Source: Xanthobacter autotrophicus
GTDB lineage: Bacteria; Pseudomonadota; Alphaproteobacteria; Rhizobiales; Xanthobacteraceae
DNA: 33,614 nt
NCBI RefSeq assembly: GCF_029991245.1
Contig: NZ_JAIVFO010000038.1
Coordinates: 1-33,614, forward strand
Reading direction: 5' to 3'
The position numbers were made by a program, and so were the translations under genes. The notes below the pieces were generated by a model that saw only the letters and a list, made by a program, of their open reading frames with translations, was not told the DNA's origin and made no database searches. The stretch's first letter is position 1, and each line of letters opens with the position of its first letter. Of the stretch, positions 1 through 8,765 are shown one piece after another.

Positions 1-14
1 GGTATAAGAGACAG
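1..14. other. Probable Nextera/Tn5 mosaic-end adapter remnant
   Basis: Bases 2-14 read GTATAAGAGACAG, identical to the last 13 bases of the 19-bp Tn5 mosaic end used in Nextera libraries. A 13-base match exactly at the first bases of the window is very unlikely by chance. It suggests untrimmed adapter at a contig end, not genomic DNA. Confidence 0.8.
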
Positions 15-255
15 GTTTGGGGGTGAGGGGTTGTGAGGCGCGGCATCGAGAGAACGCCCGTCCGCTGACGAGACCGCACCACACCCCTCACCCCGGCCCT
101 CTCCCGCAAGGGGAGAGGGGGACCGGCGTCTTGCACCGACCGTGGGTGACTTTCGCAGGACTCCCGCAAGGGAAGAGTTAGGGAGAGGCAGCCCTTCCCA
201 GAAGCTGCGGACTGGTCGCACACAGCCCCTGCCCCATGGCGTGTCGCCCCGCCCC
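15..255. repeat. Hairpin-rich dispersed repeat region upstream of the acyl-CoA synthetase
   Basis: No gene is seen here. A G-rich stretch at about 20-34 is an imperfect inverted copy of the C-rich stretch at 80-94. A tight hairpin follows, with arms CCCTCTCCC (97-105) and GGGAGAGGG (111-119) around GCAAG. Bases 154-177 (CGCAGGACTCCCGCAAGG and on) nearly match 6012-6036 beyond phaC. This suggests a family of dispersed extragenic palindromes rather than a unique regulatory site. It could also act as a terminator for a gene to the left that is outside the window. Confidence 0.5.
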
Positions 256-289
256 TTGACCTGCCCAGGAAAAAAACGTTCGATCGTTT
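256..289 (+). promoter_or_regulatory. Candidate promoter with overlapping palindromic operator
   Basis: A near-perfect 16-bp palindrome, AAACG-TTCGAT-CGTTT, lies at 274-289. It sits inside a longer dyad with CAGG and CCTG outer ends. A -35-like TTGACC at 256-261 is followed, 17 bp later, by a poor -10 (TTCGAT, 279-284) that falls inside the palindrome. This geometry would suit a repressor of the TetR class controlling the acyl-CoA synthetase 66 bp downstream. The regulator is not in the window and its family is inferred only from operator shape. Confidence 0.45.
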
Positions 290-355
290 CCTGAACGACC
301 GCCCCGCGCGGCGCATGAAGCCGCCCTTAAGAGAGCGGCGACGAGGGAGACGAAA

Positions 356-1963
356 ATGCTGGTGCCGGCGGCCGATTATCAGGGCCTCATCCGCGCCTTT
401 TCCTGGCAGATCCCCGAGCGCTTCAACATGGGCGTCGCCTGCGCCGATGCCCATGCGGACGGCTCGGGCAAGCCCGCCCTCATCTTCGTCGAGGAGAGCG
501 GCGCCGTCCGCACCTACAGCTTCGACGAACTGAAAGCCCTCACCAGCCGCTTCGCCAACGCCCTCGCGGCGCGGGGCCTGACGCGCGGCGACCGGGTGGC
601 CGTGTTCCTGCCGCAGGCGCCGGAAACCGCCATCGCCCATATCGCCGCCTTCAAGGCGGGGCTGATCTCGGTGCCGCTCTTCACCCTGTTTGGCGACGAG
701 GCGCTGGAATTCCGCCTGGCCTCCTCCGGCGCCCGCGTGCTGGTGACCGACCTTGGCGGCCTCGCCAAGCTTGAGCGGGTGCGCGACCACCTGCCGGACC
801 TGGAGCATGTCTTCGTCATCGGCGGCGACACCGGCGGCGCGGCCTCGTTCGACGCGGCGCTGGAAAAGGCCTCCGACCGCTTCACCCCGGTGGACACGGG
901 GCCGGACGATCCCGGCATCATCATCTTCACCTCGGGCACCACCGGGAATCCCAAGGGCGCGCTGCACGGCCACCGGGTGCTGCTCGGGCACCTGCCGTGC
1001 ATCCAGTTCGTCCACCAATACATGCCCCAGCCCGGCGACCTGCACTGGACCCCGGCGGACTGGGCCTGGATCGGCGGCCTGTTCGACGTGCTGTTCCCCT
1101 CGCTCTACCTGGGCGTGCCCGTGCTCGCCCACCGGGCGAAGAAGTTCGATCCGGACGCCGCCATGGACCTCATGGCGCGGCACCGGGTGCGCAACGTGTT
1201 CCTGCCGCCCACCGCCCTCAAGCTGCTGCGACAGGCGGATGTGCGGCACGAGGGCCTGAAGCTGCGCTCGCTCCTCACCGGCGGCGAGACGCTGGGCGCG
1301 GGGCTTGGCGCCTTCGTCGAGGAGCGGCTCGGGGTGGAGGCGCGGGAGATCTACGGCCAGACCGAGTGCAACCTGGTGGTGGGCTCGAACTCCAGCTTCT
1401 TCCCCATCCGCCCAGGCGCCATGGGCAAGGCCATTCCCGGCCACGACGTGCGCATCGTGGACGACGAGGGCCGCGCGCTGCCCACGGGCGAAGAAGGCCA
1501 TATCGGCATCCGCCGGGGCGATCCGGTGATGATGCTGGAATATTGGAAGAACCCGGAGGCGACGGCGCAGAAATATGCCGGCGACTTCCTCCTCACCGGC
1601 GACATGGGCCGGCAGGATGAGGATGGCTACCTCTGGTACGTGGGCCGCAGCGACGACGTGATCACCTCGGCCGGCTACCGCATCGGTCCGGGGGAGATCG
1701 AGGACTGCATCCTCAAGCATCCGGCCGTGGCGCTGGTGGCGGTGGTGGGCGTGCCCGACCCGCTGCGCACCGAGGCGGTGAAGGCGTGGGTGGTGCTCAA
1801 GCCCACGGTCGCCCCTTCAGACGCGCTGGCGAAGGAGATCCAGGACTTCGTGAAGACCCGCCTCTCCGCCCACGAATATCCCCGCCACGTGGCCTTCGCC
1901 GACACCCTGCCCATGACCGCCACCGGCAAGATCCTGCGGCGCGAGCTGCGGGCGCGGGGGTAG
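356..1963 (+). CDS. AMP-forming acyl-CoA synthetase (acetyl/medium-chain type)
   Basis: This 535-residue ANL-superfamily enzyme activates a carboxylic acid to its acyl-AMP and then its CoA thioester in the cytosol. The P-loop-like motif IIIFTSGTTGNPKGA is at about residue 185. The A5 motif YGQTEC, the hinge and ribose-binding stretch LTGDMG...GRSDDVI, and a C-terminal TATGKILRREL carrying the catalytic lysine are all present in order, so the enzyme looks complete. The length and motif wording resemble ACSM-like or acetyl-CoA synthetase-like proteins rather than long-chain FadD. The ATG at 356 has a GAGGGAGA ribosome site about 6 bases upstream. The gene stands alone and converges on the acetyltransferase gene. 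The palindrome at 274-289 suggests repression when substrate is absent. Exact substrate is not determinable; short or medium chain acids are likely. Confidence 0.88.
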   Translation: MLVPAADYQGLIRAFSWQIPERFNMGVACADAHADGSGKPALIFVEESGAVRTYSFDELKALTSRFANALAARGLTRGDRVAVFLPQAPETAIAHIAAFKAGLISVPLFTLFGDEALEFRLASSGARVLVTDLGGLAKLERVRDHLPDLEHVFVIGGDTGGAASFDAALEKASDRFTPVDTGPDDPGIIIFTSGTTGNPKGALHGHRVLLGHLPCIQFVHQYMPQPGDLHWTPADWAWIGGLFDVLFPSLYLGVPVLAHRAKKFDPDAAMDLMARHRVRNVFLPPTALKLLRQADVRHEGLKLRSLLTGGETLGAGLGAFVEERLGVEAREIYGQTECNLVVGSNSSFFPIRPGAMGKAIPGHDVRIVDDEGRALPTGEEGHIGIRRGDPVMMLEYWKNPEATAQKYAGDFLLTGDMGRQDEDGYLWYVGRSDDVITSAGYRIGPGEIEDCILKHPAVALVAVVGVPDPLRTEAVKAWVVLKPTVAPSDALAKEIQDFVKTRLSAHEYPRHVAFADTLPMTATGKILRRELRARG

Positions 1964-2042
1964 CTGGACCGGGATTGGTCAAGCCCGCGCGGCGTTTGAG
2001 CGTAACCCGCGCGGCATCGGTCGCCGGCCGAGGCTGATGGTA

Positions 2043-2678
2043 TTACTGTGCCGCCGGCGGCACCTGCTCCAGGACATCGCGCGCGCGCTCGCGGACCGGC
2101 ATGTCGTGGCGCAGGCGGCCGAACAGGATGTGGTCCTCCCACGTCCCGTTGATGCACAGATATTCCCGCGAATAGCCCTCCCGCACGAAGCCGCAGCCCT
2201 CCAGCAGGCGGATGGACGGCTGGTTGGTGGGCATGCAGGCCGCCTCGATACGGCGCAGGTGCAGCATGTCGTAGGCCACGGGCAGAAGCGCGGTCACCGC
2301 CGCCTTCATGTAGCCCTGGCCGGCAAAGGCTTCGCCCATCCAGTAGCCGAGGCTCGCCGCCTGGCACACGCCGCGGCGCACGTTGGACAAGGTGAGGCCG
2401 CCCAGCAGCGCATGGTCGGACTGGCGGAAGATGAAGAGCGGATAGGCCTCGTCGGCGACCATGTCCCGCGTGTAGCGCCGCAGGCGCCGGCGGAAGGCGC
2501 CACGGGTGAGGTCATCCGCCGGCCACAGCGGCTCCCACGGGGTGAGGAAAGCCCGGCTCTCCTCCCGCAGGTCCCGCCACGGCCCGAAATCCTTCATCTG
2601 GGGCAGGCGCAGATAAACGCCGTTGCCCTCGATGACAGGGAGCGGCTCGATCATTAGGACGGAACTCAGCGGCCACAT
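2043..2678 (-). CDS. GNAT-family N-acetyltransferase (RimJ/RimL-like)
   Basis: From the ATG at 2678 this is a 211-residue acetyl-CoA-dependent acetyltransferase. It has the RimJ-type N-terminus (EGNGVYLRLPQMKDF, then EESRAFLTPWEP), a GGLTLSNVRRG strand and a GYWMGEAFAGQGYM acetyl-CoA-binding segment. The C-terminal half contains the usual RIEAACMPTNQPSIRLLEGCGF motif split over two strands. Family members acetylate ribosomal-protein N-termini or small amines; the substrate here is unknown. The start is uncertain: ATG codons at 2654 and 2678 are both plausible and neither has a clear ribosome site. The open frame reaches 2813 but its extra N-terminus looks non-coding. The stop lies 79 bp from the convergent acyl-CoA synthetase. 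Confidence 0.82.
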   Translation of the reverse strand: MWPLSSVLMIEPLPVIEGNGVYLRLPQMKDFGPWRDLREESRAFLTPWEPLWPADDLTRGAFRRRLRRYTRDMVADEAYPLFIFRQSDHALLGGLTLSNVRRGVCQAASLGYWMGEAFAGQGYMKAAVTALLPVAYDMLHLRRIEAACMPTNQPSIRLLEGCGFVREGYSREYLCINGTWEDHILFGRLRHDMPVRERARDVLEQVPPAAQ

Positions 2679-2832
2679 GGTACGCCCCGAAGGAAATCCG
2701 TATCGACCCGGGGAGATGGTCCACCCGGGCCGGGGCAGGTCAGGCGGGCACTCCCCGGAAATGAACACGTGCCGGCCGGCACGCCATGCGATCCAACCGG
2801 TGAACCGCTCCAACTCGACAACCCGTGCTCTA

Positions 2833-3037
2833 GAGCGCTTTCCGTTCGCCCTGGCTCACGCAAATCGCTCCAGACTCTTGTCCTGACACGTTTTCTTCAC
2901 ACGAACCGGTGCCCACTTCGCTTGAAAACGCCCTGGAGCGCTTTCCGCTCGCCCTGGCTCACGCAAATCGCTCCAGACTCTTCTCCTGACGCGTTTTCTT
3001 CACGCGAACCGGTGCCCACTTCGCTTGAAAACGCCCT
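2833..3037. repeat. 103-bp tandem direct repeat, MITE-like element
   Basis: Two nearly identical copies, 2833-2935 and 2936-3037, differ at only a few positions. Each unit begins GAGCGCTTTCCG and ends GAAAACGCCCT, so its termini are imperfect inverted repeats. The whole block is flanked by CTA(G) on both sides (2830-2833 and 3036-3039), compatible with a TA target duplication. Its GAACCGGTGCCCACTTCG core resembles extragenic repeats common in rhizobial genomes. It fills the gap between the M16 peptidase stop and the acetyltransferase start. The M16 stop codon lies at its edge. Confidence 0.75.
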
Positions 3038-4301
3038 AGTGAACCTTCAAACGTTCCACAGCCCGTGCGGCCGGCTCAAGGCCGCCGCCCGGTCCGATGG
3101 CGGTCAGCGTGGGCCGGCCGCGGCCGATGAGGCCCTGCGCCGCCCGGCGCACCGCCGCCACGTCCACCGCGTCCACCCGCGCCACGATCTCCTCCACCGG
3201 GATCACCCGGCCGAAGCCGAGGATCTGCCGGGCAAGCTGGTCCGCCCGCGCGCCGGAGCTTTCCAGCGCGGCGAGCAGCCCCACCTTCATCTGCGCCTTG
3301 GCCCGGGCCACCTCCAGCTCGCTCACGGTTTCCGCCGTGTCGAGGATCTGGTCGATGACGGCGTTGGACAATTCCTCCACGTCGCCCGTGTCCGTGCCCG
3401 CATAGACGCCGAACAGGCCGGTATCTTGATAGCTCCAGTGGAACGCGTAGATGGAATAGCAGAGGCCGCGATCCTCGCGCACATCCTGGAACAGGCGCGA
3501 GGACATGCCGCCGCCCAGCACGTTCGCGAGCACCTGCACGGCGTGATACTCGGCATCCTTGTAGGGGCAGCCCTCCAGCCCCAGCAGCACGTGCACCTGC
3601 TCCAGGTCGCGGGCGAGGAGGTGGGTGCCGCCGCCATAGGTGGCCTGGGGCAGCTCGGGCTTGGTGGCGGGCGCGATGATCTTCAGCCGCTGCGCCGCCT
3701 CCTCCACCAGCCGGTCGTGCTCCACCGCGCCGGCGGCGGCCACCACCATGCGGGGGCCGCGATAGGTGCGTCCGAGATAGGCGCCGAGCTGGTCGCGGCT
3801 GACGGCGCGCACCGTCTCCGGCGTGCCGAGGATGGAGCGGCCCATGCTCTGGCCGGGGAAGGCCTGCTCCTGGAACAGGTCGAACACGAGGTCGTCGGGC
3901 GTGTCCATGACCGCGCCGATCTCCTGCACGATCACGTTCTTCTCCCGCTCCAGCTCGTCGGGGGCGAAGGCCGGCTCGGTGAGGATGTCGGCGAGGATGT
4001 CGATGCCGAGGCCCACGTCCTCCCCCAGCACGCGGACATTGTAGGTGGTCTGCTCCACCGATGTGGCGGCATTGATGTCGCCGCCCACCTGCTCGATCTC
4101 CTCGGCGATGCGGCGGGCGGAGCGCCGCCGCGTGCCCTTGAAGGCCATATGTTCCAGCAGGTGGGAGATGCCGTGCTCGTTCTCCTGCTCGTCCCGCGCG
4201 CCCGCGCCCACCCAGATGCCGAGGGAGGCGGTGCCGAGATGGCTCATTTCATCGGTGATGACGGTGACGCCGTTGTCGAGGACCGAAATCTTCACGCTCA
4301 T
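3036..4301 (-). CDS. M16-family zinc metallopeptidase (mitochondrial processing peptidase-like)
   Basis: A 421-residue protein of the usual length for single-chain bacterial M16B peptidases. The inverted zinc motif HxxEH is intact as HLLEH (residues 47-51), followed by the FKGT motif and the downstream ELEREKNVIVQEI helix that supplies the third ligand region. The C-terminal half contains the GGGMSSRLFQDVREDRGLCYSIYAF segment of the second M16 domain (residue run split at VRED). These enzymes degrade peptides and are related to mitochondrial processing peptidase beta. No signal peptide is seen, so a cytoplasmic location is likely. Its ATG at 4301 overlaps the thrC stop by 4 nt (ATGA), indicating translational coupling in one operon. 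The stop codon is at the boundary of the 103-bp repeat element. Confidence 0.92.
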   Translation of the reverse strand: MSVKISVLDNGVTVITDEMSHLGTASLGIWVGAGARDEQENEHGISHLLEHMAFKGTRRRSARRIAEEIEQVGGDINAATSVEQTTYNVRVLGEDVGLGIDILADILTEPAFAPDELEREKNVIVQEIGAVMDTPDDLVFDLFQEQAFPGQSMGRSILGTPETVRAVSRDQLGAYLGRTYRGPRMVVAAAGAVEHDRLVEEAAQRLKIIAPATKPELPQATYGGGTHLLARDLEQVHVLLGLEGCPYKDAEYHAVQVLANVLGGGMSSRLFQDVREDRGLCYSIYAFHWSYQDTGLFGVYAGTDTGDVEELSNAVIDQILDTAETVSELEVARAKAQMKVGLLAALESSGARADQLARQILGFGRVIPVEEIVARVDAVDVAAVRRAAQGLIGRGRPTLTAIGPGGGLEPAARAVERLKVH

Positions 4302-5710
4302 GCCGCCGCGCCCCGGGCGATGCGCGAACGGGCGCGGATGAAGGTCTCGATGGCGGCAAGATCGTTGGGCAGCACGCTCAGGCTCTCCCGGCGGGTCAAG
4401 AGGTCCGCCATGTGCGGCGGCAGGGCGGGGCGATGGCCGGTGGCGGCTTCCACCGCGTCGGGGAATTTGGCGGGATGGGCGGTGGACAGCACCACCTGCG
4501 GCACCTTCGCCGCGTGCTCCACCTTGTCCGCCACTGCAAGGCCCACCGCCGTGTGCGGATCGGCCAGATAGCCCGCGGACTGGTAGAGCCTGGCGATGGT
4601 GGCGGCGGTCTCCGGCTCGTCGGCGCGGGCGGCGGAGAAGTCGGCGCAGATGGCGGCCAGCGCGCCGCGCGGCACGCTGAAGGACCCCGACTGGGCGAGC
4701 TGATCCATCAGCTGGCGCAGCGCCGCGCTGTCGCGGTCGAGGGCCTCGAACAGCAGGCGCTCGAAATTGGAGGAGATCTGGATGTCCATGGACGGCGAGG
4801 TCGAGGGCAGCACCCCCTTCACCTCGTAGCGGCCGGTGTCCAGGGTGCGCACCAGGATGTCGTTGACGTTGGTGGCGATGGTGAGGTCGCGGATGGGCAG
4901 GCCCATCTTCTTCGCCACGAAGCCGGCGAGGATGTCGCCGAAATTGCCGGTGGGCACCACGAAGGAGACTTCGCGATGGGGCGCGCCGAGGGCGGTGGCG
5001 GCATAGAAATAATAGACCACCTGGGCCACGATCCGCGCCCAGTTGATGGAATTCACCCCCGCCAGCGCCAGGGAGTCGCGGAAGGCGTGGTGGTTGAACA
5101 TGGCTTTGACGAGGCCCTGGCAGTCGTCGAACGTGCCTTCCACCGCGATGGCATGGACGCTCGGCGAATTGACCGTGGTCATCTGCCGGCGCTGCACCTC
5201 GGACACCCGCCCGTGCGGGTAGAGGATGAAGACATCCACCGCATCCGAGCGCCGGAACGCCTCGATGGCCGCGCTGCCGGTGTCGCCGGAGGTGGCGCCG
5301 ACGATGGTGGCCCGGCTGCCGCGCGAGGCCAGCACATGGTCCATCAGGCGGGCGAGCAGCTGCATCGCCACGTCCTTGAAGGCGAGCGTCGGGCCATGGA
5401 ACAGCTCAAGGATGAAGCGGTTGGCGCCGATCTGGGTCAGCGGGGCCACGGCCGGATGGCGGAAGCCCGCATAGGCGTCGTCGATCATGAGGTCGAGGGC
5501 GCGCTGGGGCAGTGCATCGGCCACGAACGGCCCGATCACCGCCTTGGCGACGGCAGCGTAGGGTTTTCCCGCCAGCGCCGCGATCTCGTCCCGGGAGAGG
5601 GTCGGCCAGGCCTCGGGCACATAGAGGCCGCCGTCGCGCGCGAGCCCCGCGAGCAGCGCGTCGGAGAAAGAGAGAACGGGAGCTTCACCACGGGTGGAAA
5701 CGTAACGCAC
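4298..5710 (-). CDS. thrC: Threonine synthase
   Basis: This 470-residue PLP enzyme converts O-phosphohomoserine to threonine, the last step of the pathway. The N-terminus RYVSTRGEAPVLSFSDALL is typical of the long fold-type II proteobacterial ThrC. The PLP lysine is K112 in GPTLAFKDVA. The GATSGDTGSAAIEAF and PTGNFGDILAG phosphate-binding loops are present. The start codon is GTG at 5710, chosen because the conserved N-terminus begins there; CGAGG lies 5 bases upstream. It overlaps the M16 peptidase gene downstream. The homoserine dehydrogenase of the same pathway is 4.5 kb away on the opposite strand, so the two are not one operon. Confidence 0.95.
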   Translation of the reverse strand: MRYVSTRGEAPVLSFSDALLAGLARDGGLYVPEAWPTLSRDEIAALAGKPYAAVAKAVIGPFVADALPQRALDLMIDDAYAGFRHPAVAPLTQIGANRFILELFHGPTLAFKDVAMQLLARLMDHVLASRGSRATIVGATSGDTGSAAIEAFRRSDAVDVFILYPHGRVSEVQRRQMTTVNSPSVHAIAVEGTFDDCQGLVKAMFNHHAFRDSLALAGVNSINWARIVAQVVYYFYAATALGAPHREVSFVVPTGNFGDILAGFVAKKMGLPIRDLTIATNVNDILVRTLDTGRYEVKGVLPSTSPSMDIQISSNFERLLFEALDRDSAALRQLMDQLAQSGSFSVPRGALAAICADFSAARADEPETAATIARLYQSAGYLADPHTAVGLAVADKVEHAAKVPQVVLSTAHPAKFPDAVEAATGHRPALPPHMADLLTRRESLSVLPNDLAAIETFIRARSRIARGAAA

Positions 5711-6050
5711 GGGGCCTCGACCTGATCTTCGGCCGCATATCGGGCCACCTGGTAAACTACCCGCAAGCGGCGTTGCGCGAAAGACGGTTGGTAAAAGCGG
5801 CGTGTCTCAGGCAGAAGGCGTGCTGCTTCGACCGGACACGCGCCGCCCCCCGCCTGCCTGCGAGACCTCTGCGAAAGGCTCTCGATCGGCCGTCCTCCCC
5901 TCTCCCTCTCCGAAGCCGGATGTTTCCGGCTTCGGCTCTGGGAACCGAACTCGGCAGCAGCCGAGTTCGGGGGAAGGGGAGAGCCGGCTCTTTGAGCCAA
6001 CCGAGGTGGTCCGCAGAACTCCCGCAAGCGGAAGAGGGAAACCAGCTGCC
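5711..6050. other. 340-bp gap between phaC 3' end and thrC 5' end
   Basis: No gene is supported here. The right half carries the nested hairpins described separately and a short repeat (6012-6036) shared with the left end of the window. The left half (5711-5890) should hold the thrC promoter, reading leftward, but no convincing -35/-10 pair was found. Confidence 0.5.
5900..5983 (-). terminator. Nested double hairpin, probable phaC terminator
   Basis: Two perfect 11-bp stems stand side by side. CCGAAGCCGGA (5910-5920) pairs with TCCGGCTTCGG (5925-5935), and CCGAACTCGGC (5945-5955) pairs with GCCGAGTTCGG (5960-5970). Outer arms CTCTCCC (5900-5906) and GGGAGAG (5977-5983) enclose both, giving a possible three-way junction. 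It lies just past the phaC stop in the direction of transcription. There is no strong U tract, so it may be a Rho-independent-like structure, an mRNA 3'-end stabiliser, or just a repeat. Confidence 0.5.
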
Positions 6051-8075
6051 TCAGCTGCGCGCCCGCACGTAGCGGCCGGGCGCATCCTCGATGGGGGCGA
6101 GCCGGTCGCCGCCGATGGTGCGGGCGGGCACCTCGTCGGGATGCTGGGCGCTGAACCAGGAGACCCAGTCCGGCCACCAGGAGCCGGCATTCTCCCGCGC
6201 CCCTTCGAGCCACAGGTCGAAGCTGGGTCCGGTCGGGCCGTCCGCCCAGTATTGATACTTCCCCCTGGCCGGCGGGTTGACCACGCCGGCGATGTGGCCG
6301 GAGCCCGCGAGCACATAGCGCACCGGGCCGGACAGGAGATTGGCGCCGATATAGACCGAGTTGGGCGGCGCGATGTGATCTTCCTTCGTGGCCAGCGAAT
6401 AGACCGGCACCGAGATCTTGTGCACGTCGATGCGAATGCCGCCGAGTTCCGCGAGCCCGCGCGCGATATTGTTGGTGAGGTAGCAGTTGCGCAGGTAGAA
6501 GGAGTGGTTCGCCGCCGGCATGCGGGTGGAATCGGCGTTCCAGAACAACAGGTCGAAGGGGAACGGCGATTTGCCCTTCATGTAGTTGTTCACCACATAG
6601 GGCCAGATCAGGTCGTTGGAGCGCAGCAGGTTGAAGGCGGACGCCATCTTGCTGCCCTCGAGATAGCCCATGTCCTTCATCTTGCGTTCGATGGAGGCCA
6701 GCTGCTCCTCATCCACGAACACCTTGAGATCGCCCGCATGGGTGAAGTCGATCTGGGTGGTGAGGAAGGTGGCGGAGGCGATGCGGTCGTCCCCCGTGGC
6801 GGCCATGTAGGCCAGCGTGGTGGCGAGCAGGGTGCCGCCCACGCAATAGCCCATGGCATGGGCCTGCCGCTCGCCGGAGGCGATGGCCACCTGGTCGAGG
6901 GCGGTCATGATGCCCTCGCGCATGTAATCGTCGAAGCCCTTGGCGGCCAGCCGGGCATCCGGATTGACCCAGGAGATGACGAAGACGCTGACGCCCTGGT
7001 CCACCAGCCACTTGATGAAGGACTTCTCGGCCGTCAGGTCGAGGATGTAGAACTTGTTGATCCAGGGCGGCACGATCAGGAGCGGCGTCTTCTTCACGGT
7101 CGCCGTCGTGGCCTCGTACTGGATGAGCTGCATCAGCTCGTTCTCGAAGATCACCTTGCCCGGAGTGGTGGCCAGATTGCGGCCCACCTCGAAGGCGCTC
7201 ATGTCCGTCTGGCGGATCTTGAGCGAACCCTTGCCCTCGATCAGGTCCTGGGTGAGGTTCCGCATGCCCTTCACGAGGTTCTCGCCGGACGAACTCAGCG
7301 TCTCGCGGATCAGCTCGGGATTGGTGAACACGAAGTTCGAGGGCGAGATGGCGTTGGAAACCTGGCGCACCAGGAACTCGGCCTTGTGCTTCAGGTGCGG
7401 GTCGAGGCCCTCGGCCTCCTCCACCATGTCCTCCGCCCATTTGGCGGTGACGAGATAGGCCTGCTTGAGCGCATCGAAGATGGGGCTGTCGCGCCAGCCC
7501 TCGTCCTTGAAGCGGGCGTCCTTGGCGTCGGGGGCGGTGACCGGCGCCACCTCCTCGCCGGCGAGGCGCTTCATGGTATTGGCCCAGACCGACAGATAGC
7601 CGGCCATCAGGCGCGACTGCGCCTCGACGGTACGCTGGGGATCGGCCATCCAGTATTCCGCCACGCTGCTCACGGTCTTGAGCGCGTCGGCGATGTCCTC
7701 GGCCATGTCGTCGGTCTTGCCCGGCTGGCGCGGGGTCATGTAGGCCGCCATGGCCTTGCCGCCCTCCTCCATCATCTGGGCGAGGTTGCGGGCGAGCACC
7801 TCCACGTCCATGCCGCTGCGCGCGCCGTCGCCGGCGGCCGAGGACCCGGTGGCGGGCGACGGGGTGCGGGTCTTGGACCCGGCGGCGGGAGCCGGTTTTG
7901 CGGACGCGCCCTCCGTGGGCACGCCTTTGGTCTGCGCCGCCTTGCCGGCAGCCGGTTTCGGCGCCTCGGCCGGTGCCGGAGGCACCACGGTCAGGTGCGG
8001 CGCCGGCATCTCCACAGGCGGAGCCATGCCCGGGCCGTTTCCTGCCATGTTCGACGTTTCCTCTGCACGGGACAT
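6051..8075 (-). CDS. phaC: Class I poly(3-hydroxyalkanoate) synthase
   Basis: This 674-residue enzyme polymerises (R)-3-hydroxyacyl-CoA, usually 3-hydroxybutyryl-CoA, into PHA at the granule surface. The lipase-box-like motif GYCVGG carries the nucleophile C411. The downstream catalytic segments TKEDHIAPP (Asp) and GSGHIAGV (His) are intact, as are the conserved [12 protein letters not shown] and FWNAD...[13 protein letters not shown] blocks. Class I synthases are usually about 590-600 residues. The excess is an Ala/Pro/Lys-rich, low-complexity N-terminal extension of about 90 residues before the conserved domain. The ATG at 8075 is preceded by AAAGGGA at about 8 bases. No phaA/phaB/phaR is visible nearby. 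Confidence 0.95.
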   Translation of the reverse strand: MSRAEETSNMAGNGPGMAPPVEMPAPHLTVVPPAPAEAPKPAAGKAAQTKGVPTEGASAKPAPAAGSKTRTPSPATGSSAAGDGARSGMDVEVLARNLAQMMEEGGKAMAAYMTPRQPGKTDDMAEDIADALKTVSSVAEYWMADPQRTVEAQSRLMAGYLSVWANTMKRLAGEEVAPVTAPDAKDARFKDEGWRDSPIFDALKQAYLVTAKWAEDMVEEAEGLDPHLKHKAEFLVRQVSNAISPSNFVFTNPELIRETLSSSGENLVKGMRNLTQDLIEGKGSLKIRQTDMSAFEVGRNLATTPGKVIFENELMQLIQYEATTATVKKTPLLIVPPWINKFYILDLTAEKSFIKWLVDQGVSVFVISWVNPDARLAAKGFDDYMREGIMTALDQVAIASGERQAHAMGYCVGGTLLATTLAYMAATGDDRIASATFLTTQIDFTHAGDLKVFVDEEQLASIERKMKDMGYLEGSKMASAFNLLRSNDLIWPYVVNNYMKGKSPFPFDLLFWNADSTRMPAANHSFYLRNCYLTNNIARGLAELGGIRIDVHKISVPVYSLATKEDHIAPPNSVYIGANLLSGPVRYVLAGSGHIAGVVNPPARGKYQYWADGPTGPSFDLWLEGARENAGSWWPDWVSWFSAQHPDEVPARTIGGDRLAPIEDAPGRYVRARS

Positions 8076-8288
8076 GGGTCATTCCCTTTTAGCGGGCCGT
8101 TACGGAAGGCTCGGTCCATCTTTATCGCTACGCGCCAGTCCTTCATACTCCGTCAAGGTGACGGGATCGAGCCTCTGGCGAGCGCAGCCGGCACGCAACC
8201 ACAGGATCATGCCAGATCGAATTATGCAAAGTCTGCCAATGCGAAACCTCCCCGTGGCAAGTGTGCACCGCAGCGCTATAAGGGACAG

Positions 8289-8609
8289 ATGATCCAGGTT
8301 GCGACCCCATACGCCGGCCCCCGCCCGACGCCGCTCCACCGCCCGCGCCCGGCCGCCGTTGCCGGCGCCCGTGCCCTGCTGCGCGCCGCCATTGCCGGCG
8401 TGCTGCTGTGCGGGCTCGCCGCCTGCGCCGGCACGGAGGGCCTGCCAGGGCTGGCGCCGCCTCAAACCAATGTGCGGGAGGTTCCGGACAACACCTTCCC
8501 CACCATCGGCACCACCGCACCGTCCAAGCGGGCACCGCCGCTCACGCCCGAAGCCCAGCAGAAGCTGCAGCGTGACCTTGAGCGCCTCGCCCGGACCCAG
8601 GATAAATAG
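8289..8609 (+). CDS. Small lipoprotein, unknown function
   Basis: A 106-residue protein starting at ATG 8289 behind AGGGAC. An Arg/Pro-rich N-terminus is followed by a hydrophobic stretch (about residues 31-45) and a lipobox LAAC with Cys46. This indicates export and lipid anchoring, probably in the outer membrane. The mature part is only about 60 residues, Pro/Thr-rich, ending in a charged helix (PEAQQKLQRDLERLARTQ). It is divergent from phaC and precedes the aminotransferase, a position where alphaproteobacteria often carry a small lipoprotein. No known domain was recognised. A larger overlapping open frame extends leftward across phaC but is a codon-bias shadow. Confidence 0.75.
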   Translation: MIQVATPYAGPRPTPLHRPRPAAVAGARALLRAAIAGVLLCGLAACAGTEGLPGLAPPQTNVREVPDNTFPTIGTTAPSKRAPPLTPEAQQKLQRDLERLARTQDK

Positions 8610-8639
8610 CGGCTTGCGCACACCCTGGTGCATGTTGCG

Positions 8640-8665
8640 GTGCGGCGAACAGGGTTCTGCCGCAC
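8640..8665 (+). terminator. Hairpin after the lipoprotein gene
   Basis: GTGCGGC-GAAC (8640-8650) pairs with GTTC-T-GCCGCAC (8654-8665), an 11-bp stem with one bulged T and a 3-base loop. It begins 31 bp after the stop. The U tract is weak, so terminator function is moderately supported. Confidence 0.4.
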
Positions 8666-8765
8666 TCCCATCGCATTCATGGCTTTTCCATTCACACAAG
8701 AATGATACAAAGCCCGACTGCCGCGCCGGGAGAATGAGCAACAGCGCGGCCTCTGGAGCCCTGAG

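Noticed and set aside
4412-5725. 437-codon plus-strand open frame opposite thrC
   Set aside because: Antisense composition with no motif; thrC on the other strand is complete and canonical.
5802-8288. Long plus-strand open frame across phaC, continuing into the lipoprotein gene
   Set aside because: Its translation is His/Gly/Arg-rich shadow of phaC codons. Only the part from ATG 8289, with its lipobox, looks real.
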